This document shows positions 33,597-44,800 of a stretch of 64,000 nt of DNA, one piece after another. The position numbers and the translations under genes are program-made. This DNA comes from Asterias amurensis (taxonomy: Eukaryota; Echinodermata; Asteroidea; Forcipulatida; Asteriidae), in NCBI RefSeq assembly GCF_032118995.1, contig NC_092650.1, positions 18,595,501 through 18,659,500 on the forward strand, in the 5' to 3' direction. Each line of letters begins with the position of its first letter. Position 1 is the stretch's first letter. The notes below the pieces were generated by a model. It ran no database searches, was not told where the DNA came from, and saw nothing but the letters and a program-made list of their open reading frames with translations.

Positions 33597-36422
33597 CCTG
33601 ATTGCGCCTTTTATAATGTTGTGTTTACCAAGTTTTTTAAGTCCGACGCTTGTTGATGGGCTTCAGGTAGTTCTTCCACGGGCAGCTTGGAGAAATTTCT
33701 CCGAGTTATTGACAGTTTAACATCCAGTGCACCCAAAGGTTATACGAGATTTAAATGAGGAATTTGCTTGTAACGGTCCTTTGTGAGTAACACAGCCCTG
33801 GACGGTTCGTAGCTTGAGTGCTGGAAACGGTTGGACTTTCAAAACAGGCGAACAGTTTGAAAGCCTTTTAAAAGGACAGCCTCATTCACTGAATAGCATT
33901 GTGCACAACGGTTTCATTCATTCTTCAGTCACTGATTTTCTTTTAGCCTTTACTATAGGTGGATAGCAGATTTGACGCTCGGGTACACAGAATAATTAAT
34001 CAACCCACGTCTATCGTCATCAACATGTATCTTTTGGTAAACACGCCAGTTCAGCCATGGAGGAAGATTTTCTTCATCCATGGTTCAACCATGCCTACAA
34101 GCTCTATGGTTCTGAGAGTATGTGTTTCTAGCTCTATGTTTTTTGTGAATCATTCCTCAATGGTAATACTGCCACTAAAATCAGATTTGAGATACCATGA
34201 AGATATGGATATGTATCCAAACACACCGACTTGCCGTCCGTGTTTAACCGTCCAGGGCTGTGTTACTCACAAAGGAACGTTTTACAAGCATTTTACTCAT
34301 TTAAATCTCGTATAACCTTTGTGTGCACTGGATGTTGACAGCTTTTAGCTGTCCATAACAAAATAACAAAATTATTGTTTATAATTCAGTCAGTTTGGTT
34401 GGAAGTTACTTGATTATGCTTGTTTTGATTAGCAGCCGGGAGTGAAGGCACATGGTGGAGGTTTTAGACATGTGATGCAGAAAGTAATTCCAGCACCTTG
34501 CGTTTTGAAGCGTAGCTAAACTCCCCTATTACCCTTATTTAGCGTATTTGGGCAGTGTGTTATAGTTGCAACTGCATTAAATTAATTATTTTGTTTTTAC
34601 GGTCAGAGCTTTTTTTAACGTAGTTTTTTTTTATATACATGTAGATAAACAGCCTTGAGTCTGCATAACACATAGAATAGATCTATCAGATGATATAATT
34701 TAAAGATGATATAATTTGAACTGGGCATGATTCCAATCATTTACCAACTATCTATCCAACTTCAACTTCATTACACACCTGTTTGTTTTCCAGAGCTTCA
34801 ATCCAAAGTAAAATTACTAAAACAAGTTTTAAAGGCAGTGGACACTAATGGTTATTACTCAAAATAACCCAAATCCATGCCACTGTGTAGACATACCTGG
34901 GGTGGATTTCACAAAGAGTTAGGACTAGTCTTATCTCGAGTTCGGACCAGTTACTCGTCCTAACTTGGGACTATCCATGCAATTTGCATATCTCCTAGGA
35001 CTAGTCCTAACTCGTTGTGAAATCGACCCCTGTACATCTTCTGTGTGACTTGAGGTTTGAAATCCTCTCTAATGTTCAAATTCTACTTTTTCAAGCAATG
35101 TGCAAATCCTCCCCAGGAGCTTCTTTGTATTCTAGTCTATATAACATCAACCTCATTCCCAGGGGTGATCGATCTCGTCGCGCCATTTTTTCCCAGCATG
35201 CATTGCTCGATCATAACCCCTGGAAGTGTAACTTCCAAAATATCCGGCAACATTAAACAATGCACAAATCGGATCACAACCTTTTGCACAGGTGCTTCTT
35301 TGTTTTAGTAGCGGCGCGGCGGCGCTGGAATATTTTGCTAGTTGGACGGTTGGACGTTTAACATCCGATAATTCGCACGTCAAACATGTACCAGAAATTA
35401 CTGGTTACAAATTCAAAAATGTGCACAAAACCGTTTGAGATCTATACACTTTGTATGGTCAATATGGCCGGGTACCAATTTTACAGAATGATAAAGGATG
35501 ACCTAATTCTCACTAAGCATCATCACCTTGACCCGACCCCATGGGGTTTTAATATTTCAAAATTATATGTAAACAATTTATCATTGCACTTAAACACTCT
35601 GTAATGCAGAAGCACTTTACGACCACGGATGTTTCATCGTAAATAAAACTGGTACGGAGTCCATATAGGGACAGTTAAAATATTTGATTTTCTTTCTTAA
35701 ATAATGAAAAAAATATATATGTTATTTTAGTCCCTGACCTCATCGTACCATTTTATTCCCTTGTAGTATGTTTTCGTTCCCTCAATTTCGATAGAACGAA
35801 TTAACATAGCATGACCAACAACAATCATAGAATCGAAAAACTCTTTCGAAGTAATAGTTTAATGGAGCAAAACAATATTCAAAGGAACGAAATAGTACTT
35901 GAGGGAGCAAAATAGTATTTCGAGGTGACCAACTTATCTTTTGAGGGAACAACATCTTAGGGAACAAATTTATTTCATTCAACAACAAAATACTGTCCCT
36001 CTTTGGGCTCCGTACTAATGTCACGACCTTGGTCATTATTTGCTTCCGCATGATTTTTGTATTGTTACTTCTAAGTTTCTTTTAAGTACCGATATCCCTA
36101 TGGGGGCTCCGTAGAATAGCTAGTAGAATAGCGTGCCATACGTTTGTTTTTCGTGACAATTAAGTGGCGCCATTAAGTCTAAGGAGGCACCGGACCGACT
36201 GCTTTACCTTTTTGCACTCTATCGTTTCTGTGACAACGAATACTTTATTAATACTCTAGTATTATCATACAAGAGCAACTGGCTTTGTGTTAACCCTGTA
36301 GACCCAAAACATTTATGTAGGTATCTTTGGCAAGACCATTACTTTGCCTCATTGAATGGTAGATAGTATTGATAGACCAGACCACCACCTACGTGGCCAG
36401 TTTAGCAAGGCAGATGTGCAAG
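33597..36422. other. Unit B, region between the divergent Ig and lectin genes
   Basis: It matches 23337-26297 except for the missing GC-rich block. The inverted-repeat arms are clearer here, at 33713-33805 and 34240-34345, sharing CCGTCCAGGGCTGTGTTACT and ATTTAAATCTCGTATAACCT. The arms enclose the far upstream region of the Ig gene. Confidence 0.55.
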
Positions 36423-37250
36423 ATGGCATGTCGAGTTAGTGCGGCAACTTATTACATTTTAGTTTATTTGGCGGCTATCATCACGGTAACAAAAAATGTC
36501 TTTGCATCGAGAGGGTGCCCTTACGGATGGGTGCCTTATGCTGATTCTTGCTACTTGGGTCTGGATGGATCCTTGAAGGGCGACTGGTCAACTGCCGTGA
36601 TGCAGTGTGACCGTAACAACGCATCTATGATGGTCCCAAGCTCAGATGGCGAAAATGAATTCATACTCAGTTCGTTTCAGCACCATGGAAATCCATTCGG
36701 CATTTGGATTAATTGCAATGACGCTGAAGTTGAAGGTGAATGGAACTGCATCGAGAATGGTAAATATCCTACTGAATATCGGAAGTGGGAGCCAAACCAA
36801 CCAGATGACGATGACTGGCAAGGCGATCAAGATTATGGCTTTATGATAACCCGTGATTACAAGGATAAACCTGACACGCTAGGCTATTGGGGTGATGTGT
36901 GGAAAGGCTATGACTTATTCATCGTCTGTGAACGCCCTCACCAAGTCAGCTGTGGTCAGTCCGCTATGGACGTGTACTGCCTGGCAGTAGATGAGTCTAC
37001 TGGTCACTTCGTGTCTCGCTGTCTCTTCGGCCACACCCTGGACCGATATCCAACGGACACAGTAACTGCCTGCAGACGACGATGTATGGAGCGCCAGGAC
37101 TGTCTCTCATTCAACATCAAGCGAGGTTCGTCTACCAAGCCCCATGTTTGTGAGCTCAATAACGCCACTCGCTACCAAGTCTCAGAGGAATATTTCCAAG
37201 AGAGTGTCGGCTGCTTTTATTTTGATTTCACTTGTTTCCATTTGAACTGA
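36423..37250 (+). CDS. Secreted C-type lectin with PAN/apple domain (unit B)
   Basis: This is the duplicate of the gene at 26298-27125, 275 residues and open throughout. It has changes I6S and V18A in the signal peptide and T239K in the PAN domain, plus one silent change (ACA to ACT) near the end. The EPN and WGD positions are unchanged, so ligand class should be the same. The start was chosen as in unit A, with an alternative in-frame ATG at 36414. Confidence 0.88.
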   Translation: MACRVSAATYYILVYLAAIITVTKNVFASRGCPYGWVPYADSCYLGLDGSLKGDWSTAVMQCDRNNASMMVPSSDGENEFILSSFQHHGNPFGIWINCNDAEVEGEWNCIENGKYPTEYRKWEPNQPDDDDWQGDQDYGFMITRDYKDKPDTLGYWGDVWKGYDLFIVCERPHQVSCGQSAMDVYCLAVDESTGHFVSRCLFGHTLDRYPTDTVTACRRRCMERQDCLSFNIKRGSSTKPHVCELNNATRYQVSEEYFQESVGCFYFDFTCFHLN

Positions 37251-39194
37251 AGGAACATGAATTTGATGGTGACTCCTGCATTCAGTGAAATTTTACCGAA
37301 TACGTTGAAAGGTGGAAATTCTCCCGATCGCTGAAAATAGAAGACAACTTGTTTTTTTTCTAAAGCGGAGCAAGTAAATAAAACTGTATTTCGCCCCGAT
37401 TTGAATAAAATACACAGAACAACATTTTCGCCCTTATATTAATTTGTGTATTAACTTTCATCTGGCTGCAAGAGAACAACACTATTGCAAGGGATGGCAG
37501 ACAAACACTACTCGCCATGAACAAAAGTTTCCGCCCATTTTGATGAAACGTTTTCTTGGATGTAATTTATTCAACCGATTATGGAGCAACCTGATGAAGG
37601 GAACTGTTTCAAGAACGCTGAACTATGTTGATCTCATCTGCCAATCCAGCTTTTCATTGGAAACAAGCCGTGCGTGCGAGGACTCCCCTCGAGGAAGGCC
37701 AGTCTCGACTACTGCACTGGGAGTAATACAACAAAACTATTAGCATTTTCCCTAATGAACAGAACGACAAAACATTCTCAAATCATTTTCAGTTTGAATG
37801 GTTATTTTCCTTTGCCGATCTGGCCATTGACAATTACAACAGCTATAGCTATAGTTGAGGAAGACCGCAGCATAAAACTTTATACTCGCCGTGACAACGA
37901 GCCTTCGCCCTAGATGCCGCCGTTCTCAATGTTCCCCCTTCTTTTTGAACCATGCACGTCGGTTATGCTTGCTCGTCCTAAATAATCTCTAATCTAATTG
38001 AAATCTAACTGTGTGGAATTATTCTATAAACAAAACCCCACCCACTTTTGGACAGAACAAGGGAGGGGCTACTACTGAATAATATTAACACCCCCCCCCC
38101 CCTCCTTAGCCAACAGGGTCGTATAGATAGTTCCCACATGACGTAAATCGGCCATCTTTACGGGCAATTTGGAACACATAGCCATGTGTTTTGCGCGAGA
38201 AAGGCGTGCAGCACGCGCAGAATTCACAAAACTCGTTGCCTGATTGGTTAGTAAACAGCGTGGTTGTGTTAATAAACTGAGCGCTTGACGCGCCTGCAAG
38301 CTTAAATGCAATTTGCCTGTAAAGATGGCGTCTATTGCAACTTATCTATTTCATATAGGGCTACTTAACGGCCGGTTTTGTGCAAATTTTCCGAGTTTCA
38401 ATTTCATAGGGCTGCTTGCTGACCGTAAGCAGAAACATACATGGGACATAACCGCTCCGGGTTTCCGGCGACATTAAAAAATGCAACAATCTTTTGGTAC
38501 ACAACTTGTACATGTTGGTAGGACTGTACTTCTAAATCTCTCTATAATACAATCGAACCATATTAAGAAACAAAATGTTTTCTCGAAAAGTAAAGCATTT
38601 CGTGGAATAATATTTAAAGTCACCTGGAAGTGGTATTTTTTCAAAATAAAGCTTTTGTCACTAATATATGTGTTTTGATGAGTTGAATGTGAATAAACAG
38701 TTAACTAAGGTTTTAAAAAATCAGTTCTTATGTTATTTACAAATTTAAGAGTAGACCCCGACCCGAGAGGGCGCTGTTCGTGACGTCAATCGAGGCAGAC
38801 TTTGCCTGTAATGCGTATAGTAAACACAATTGCAAAGTACATGTACGGACCAAGTCGTGAGTTTGTACGTTTCAAAAAAAAAAAATTGTTTTTTTTCCGG
38901 CAATGCCGACCAGGGCTCGATTTCACAAAGCAATAAAATCCATCGTAAGACAAATTTTCAGTATCACCATAGTGATTTGCATTGTGACATCACACTTTAC
39001 TAAGCAACTACGACTGATTTGCAGTTGCGACCAATTTTAGCTCTTTGTGAAATCGACCCCAGGTGTATTGCTGCTGAATGCAGAAAAACACTTTTTGAAA
39101 TGTACCAACTCACGACTTCGACGTACATGTACTTTGCACGTGTGTTTACTATACGCATTGCAGGCAAAGTCTGCCTTGAATGACGTCACAAAAG

Positions 39195-41879
39195 GGGTAG
39201 GCGGAGTCAGCTCCCCAAACAACTTTATATATTTTTTAAACATATAAATCGTGACAAACAATTACTAAAAAAACTTGTTTTATTGTTCGTAAGCATATAC
39301 TCTTATGTTTGAAAGAAAAAGTAATCTATTTCCAGGTGACTTTAAAGAGAAGTCTTTCACCGTTACCTTCTGTAAACCCTGTAAGTTATTTGTAAATCTG
39401 TGAACTTTTTTTATCTGTGCCGAAAGTGTATAATGGCTTTAATGTTCAATTTAATGGCAAATTATAATCAAAATTGTAGATTTAGTTTGCACTTGCAATA
39501 GTCAGTCAGTCACAGCATAAAATAAGAATAATAAGAAGTAATAAATAGAAGTGTTCACTAAGTTTTTTATCCACTTACTCCTCTTGCATTACTGTTTCAT
39601 CGATTTTCCCTTCTGCTCGATTGCTCATAAAGAAGAAAAAAGTTGAGTAAAAAATGTTGAGTACAAAATAAAAACCTCACATCCTGCGAAATAATCATTT
39701 AGATAGGGCCTATTATTAATGTTGTTGTTTATAGTCCCGAACTCCCCAGTCAAAATATAAGATAGTAAGCACGTTTAGGGCATGTGAGCAGCACTAACAG
39801 TATCAATGACATTAGGCAAAGCAAAAGTTACCAATTAAAAAAATTAATTAAGTGAGTCTTTAAAAGTATTGTGCTTACTTTGCACGCTGCTATCCATAAG
39901 CACACGAAAAGGCATGCTAACCTTCCGGTGCTTACCGCACGAAAATAAAGGACGTCACAATGCAAATCCACGGTAAACACAATATGGCCGCCCAATACGT
40001 TTGCTAACCTGTGAAATACGCTAAGGCTGAAGTAAATTTATCTGCAACAGTAAGCACGCAAACTTGCTTACCGTTAAGCAGCGTTGAAACACGGTCACGC
40101 AACCGACACTGTCATTATGATATCAAAAAGTGTATTACCGGTAGTCTAGAGGTATGAAAGAAGAACAGGCATCATATTAAAACCTCCCGTTTCAGGTCAA
40201 AATCATCACCCATTAATTACGATGACCATTACCACATGATTTCCAGACGAGTATAAACTTTGGAGAAAACTGGTCCTTGGTACAAAATACACAATGGACT
40301 GTCATAATTCGGTCACTAGTGGTCAACCCAGGGTCCTAGAGGTCGAAGGTGAGGAAAGATAACACTACCACCGACTTGACCACCAAACTAGAGGGTAGTA
40401 GGAAAGTTGTGGACCTAAAGCTCATGACCAGTCAGGCATTGTTTGGCCCCCGGGGGAAAATAGGATAATTTCCTGGAGAACAATCGCAGACCCATGTACA
40501 AAATTAGGGTAAAGGCTTTATAGGCTAACGCCAATTCCGCTCAGGGAAAAACAAAATAAGAAAATATCATGTCTTGGGGATCGTTTACCATCCTGAGCTG
40601 ACCTTGTACACTCTCCTCCGACTTCAAAATAACTCACAATTTAAAAACACTGCATTGGTATCCATTATTTTTATTTTATCAAAATATAATTTATCAATAA
40701 TTTACAAAATTAATATACAAATTTGAGTAAACCTTGTTTCAGCAGTAAAGAATAGTATCTTAATCATCAATAATGCAACAAAAAAAAATTGAACTTCACT
40801 GATCATGACAACACTATATATTTATTTCCATTTTCAAAAAGCAGGGTACTGAGTACACAGTGCTATAATACATCGGGAATATGGATTTAAAAAAATCTTT
40901 TTCCCGATGCAAATTTAACATCTATTAAAAACCAAGGCATTTTTATAAATTTTCCATAAACAAAATTGTAAATAAGCATGCCCAAAGACAGAAAGTGTTT
41001 TTATTTGTTATTACTTACATGTAAGAATTGACCATAAGTTAACACAGAGACTTACTGCACTTCTTAAAATAACAAATCTCTTGAAACAACCGACACCCCT
41101 GTGACCCGGGGCCCCTAGTTCTGACAACCCTATGTTCGAAGCTTCACACTCTAGGGTTAGAGTTAGGATTAGGTAAATGCACAAAGGGTGTCAGAACATA
41201 GGTGCGTTACCCACTAGAGAGCAGGGCCCAATTTCATAGAGCTGTTTAAGCACAATAAGTAGCTTAGCATAACAAAACTATGCTTACCAGATAAAGATTA
41301 CATGTACCAGCCAAACTGTCATCTCACGTGTACAATTAGTTACTGGTATCTTGCTAATTTCTGCTTAGTAGACAATTGTTAAGCAATAGTTTCCGCTAAA
41401 GCAACTCTATGAAACTGGGCCCAGCTGGCGATTTCACAAAACTCTTCCTAACTTGGGGTTTAATCTTAGGATTTAGGACAAGCTAAGTTCCATACCCAAA
41501 GACATTAGGACGCATTGAACCAATCCTAAGTTAGGATGAGTTACTCGTCCTAATTTGAGTGTTCATAAAATTGAGCCCTGGACCCAATTTCATAGCGCTG
41601 CTAAGCACAAAAATTTGCTAAGCATGACATTTCTCCCTTGAAAAAAACAAGAATGTCAACCAAATTCCCACGTGATTTTTAGGACAAGCAAACACCAGCC
41701 GAATACCAATATCAAGCAATATCCAACAAATGGGAATTTGGCTGGTAATCCTGTTTTTATCGAGCAAGAAATTTAATGCTAAGCAAATTTGTGTGCTTAG
41801 CAGGGCTATGAAATTGGGCCCAGTACACAGAAATCCTGCTTGGTCCAAATTCTCCCCCTTTTTAAAACTTCTCTCAGTT
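39195..41879. other. Region between the duplication and the dehydrogenase gene
   Basis: I see no gene here. A family T half-element ends at about 39442 (CCGAAAGTGTATAATGGC). A fragment of the 3918 foldback arm lies at 40893-40925. Three palindromes in a row occupy 41222-41824. The 3' UTR of the minus-strand dehydrogenase gene must enter this region, but I see no convincing close poly(A) signal. Confidence 0.5.
41222..41824. repeat. Three palindromic elements in a row
   Basis: 41222-41420 runs from GGGCCCAATTTCATAGAGCT to its inverse. 41427-41580 is a TTTCACAAA-family element. 41581-41824 runs from GGACCCAATTTCATAGCGCT to GGGCTATGAAATTGGGCCC. They lie 56 bases or more beyond the dehydrogenase stop codon, so they may be transcribed in its 3' UTR as hairpins. 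Confidence 0.75.
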
Positions 41880-44800
41880 TCACATCTTACTTGGCATCGG
41901 TGGGTTTGGTTTAAATCTCTGGAAGTCGATTCCCCGCTCGTGGGTGACTCTCATGACCTGATCATGGAGGTCATCATCCTCGACTAACCTCATGAAGCCC
42001 TCAGCAACTCGAGACACCCTACAATGGAGTATTAGATCAATCACAGGTCAAAGGGCACATAAAAGCTTTCAAGGAATGGCTTTCACATTTTGTCCGATAG
42101 GGACAATTTCCTATACTATAATTGTATAAATAAAAATGACAGTGATAATACTAAGAAAAGAAAATATCTTAAACTAAAATAATAAATTAATACACATCAA
42201 TATCATGAGAAAACAAAATTAGCTAAATGACAACACAATACATATGAACATTTGAATATAAGTGTAACAGAAGCAGTCAATAGAATGGCAGTGTCATGGA
42301 CGAGCGGTTAAGAGCACCGGATTCAAGCACTGGTGTTTGATCAGCAGTGTGTGGGTTCGGATCCCGATCGTGACACTTGCTACATCAAATTGGGGAGGTA
42401 GTGCTTTCTGCTCTACCAACCAGGTAGAGAAAGGGGTAACCCTGTTTCAGCCCTAGGAGTAGGTGGCAACGGCCTCTAGAAAATATAATTGTAGCCCACA
42501 CCTTGAAGTGGCCTTCAGGCCTTGTGTGTCTGGCGACTTGCATAAAAAAATATATATATAAAAAAATAGAGAGAGGCAGAAAGCACACAGAAAAATCAAG
42601 GGGTAAATAATGAATAGGGACACATTAACTTCATAAGACTAAAATTACTAAAACACAATACATATAGAGACGCACAAAAGTTTAAAGCAAACACCCAAGT
42701 TTGATTTTGTTACTGTTGTTGCTGTTGTTAGTTATAAAATTAACAGACCATAAGTAATACATACAGCTGTGGATTTTCTAGTTTTCTACTGGCTACTGGG
42801 TACCAAATAAAGAACTACTTGTTTGTACTATTACACTTTTATTTAAATCTTTGGAATGGAAAACAAATACACATTTCAATAGATGTTAAATTTGCATGGG
42901 GATAAAATTGCACTGTATACTCAGTACCCCCCCCCCCATTTATTTTAAAGCGCCTTGCTCAAGGACACAAGGGTCACAACCCGGATTTAAACCCCACACT
43001 CCGGTGACTTAACCACAAGAATTTGAATTGGATGCTCTTAGCTGCTCTGCCATGATACCCTTTTAGAGGCCTGCACGTATGTGGGTTGTAAGCAAATGAG
43101 TTTGCAACATTGTTTTGGAGTCTTTGTAGACGGCTAACATCAGCTTGCTGAGGTCTTGAGCCAAGAGTAATTCCATGATTACTTATTTTTCACTTGAAGA
43201 ACAAACTTGAATGTTAAGAACTTAAGCAGCAACTTCAATGAAGTTGCTTTAATGAATGCTTGCTAACATCTTGGGCCAAGACTAATTCTATGGTTACTTA
43301 TATTGCACTACCGAACACCCAACTATCAAAACACTCTCATCTGCTCGCAACTGGATTTTCTCCTTTATCGCTCCGCGAATATGGAACAACCTCCCAGTCT
43401 GCATCAAAAATTGTAACTCTTTGCCATTGTTCAAAAAATCTCTCAAAACTCACTTGTATCAGATGTAATTTGTTGTATTTATAGTTCCATTGGTCTTGCT
43501 CTTTCCAGTGCTTTGATCTTGCTGTAAAGGCGCTTTATAAATATTTAGTTGTACGTATGTATTGCACTGGAAAAATACCTTGGAATATTTAGAACTTACG
43601 GTAGCAACTTCAATGTCCCTGCAACCTGTTTCATGATATCACCATCCACGAATTCTGGAGCCACCGTCTTGTTGATAATTGAAGTATCAGAGAAAGACGG
43701 ACAAATAGTGTTTAAGCGGATGTCATCTTTGCTGAAAGCTGCATCAAAAGACTGCACGAAGAAACAAACCAATGTAATGTCATTCATCACAGGTCAGCCC
43801 CATTGCATCAAACTAAGGGAATCGCAATGGACCCTTCCCATGAAATATGCTAATTACATTCACGCATGCGTACAGACCCTGTTGGTTGGCAAACACCATA
43901 GAGTTGTGCACTAAGCAGACGCGCCATCGCGTCTGCGTCACGCACCCATTAGCCGTGTACAAAACAGCGCGATGTTCCCTCATTTTGCCAACTAAAACAT
44001 TAGTGCGCACGCGCTATGTGCAATTTACATATTTCATGGGAAGGGTCTATTGCTATAGGTTTAAACAAATTGAACAGTTGCAAAAACCAGAGAAGTACTT
44101 TGCCTTTAAAGATGTTTCCACCTCAAGATACTTACAGCCATAGACCTTGTGAAGCCCACCACGCCATGTTTTGTTGCTGTGTAAACAGGTGATAGAGGAC
44201 CGAGTATCAAACCTTCAAACATAAGAAATACAGCATTCATTTCATTCCAAGGGACTCGTATAAACAAATGCAACAGCATGTGTAGTTAATATGAGAACTT
44301 AAAGACACTGGACACTATTGATAATTATCAAAGACCAGTTTTCTCACTTGCTGTATCTCAACATATATGCATAAAATAACAAATCTGTGAAAATTTGAGT
44401 TCAATCGAAATAATGAAAGAAAAAACACCCTTGTCACACGAAGTTATGTGCTTTCAGTTGCTTGATTTTGAGATCTCACATTATAAATCTGAGGTCTCAA
44501 AATCAAATTCGTGATAGAGGACCGAGTATCAAACCTTCAAACACAAGAAATACAGCATTCATTTCATTACAAGGCATTTATTTCCTATCCAACAAAGAAT
44601 CATCATAATTGCATTAAGGCATAGTCAGAAAAGCCGAAGTTGTGGGAGGTAGGCCTATGCCTGGATAAACAAAAAAACATAATAATAATGATAATAATAA
44701 TCAAAGCCAGCACCATATGCCAGGCCTAAGAGCACTTGAGACAAAATAAATACAAAAATACATTGTTGTAAAAAGCAACACTAAATATAGAAACAACAGT

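Larger units (their letters stand above)
29080..39194. repeat. Tandem segmental duplication, unit B (~10.1 kb)
   Basis: This is the second copy, in the same orientation. The junction with unit A is ten bases (AGTAAAGTAA, 29071-29080) with no long homology. Both genes remain open, with five and three amino-acid changes against unit A. The right edge coincides with the outer end of a large inverted repeat (38770-39194). Confidence 0.95.

Noticed and set aside
18830..39194. CRISPR-like or phage-like interpretation of the repeats
   Set aside because: The repeats are two long genic units plus foldback elements in eukaryotic DNA with introns; there are no short regularly spaced repeats and no cas-like genes.
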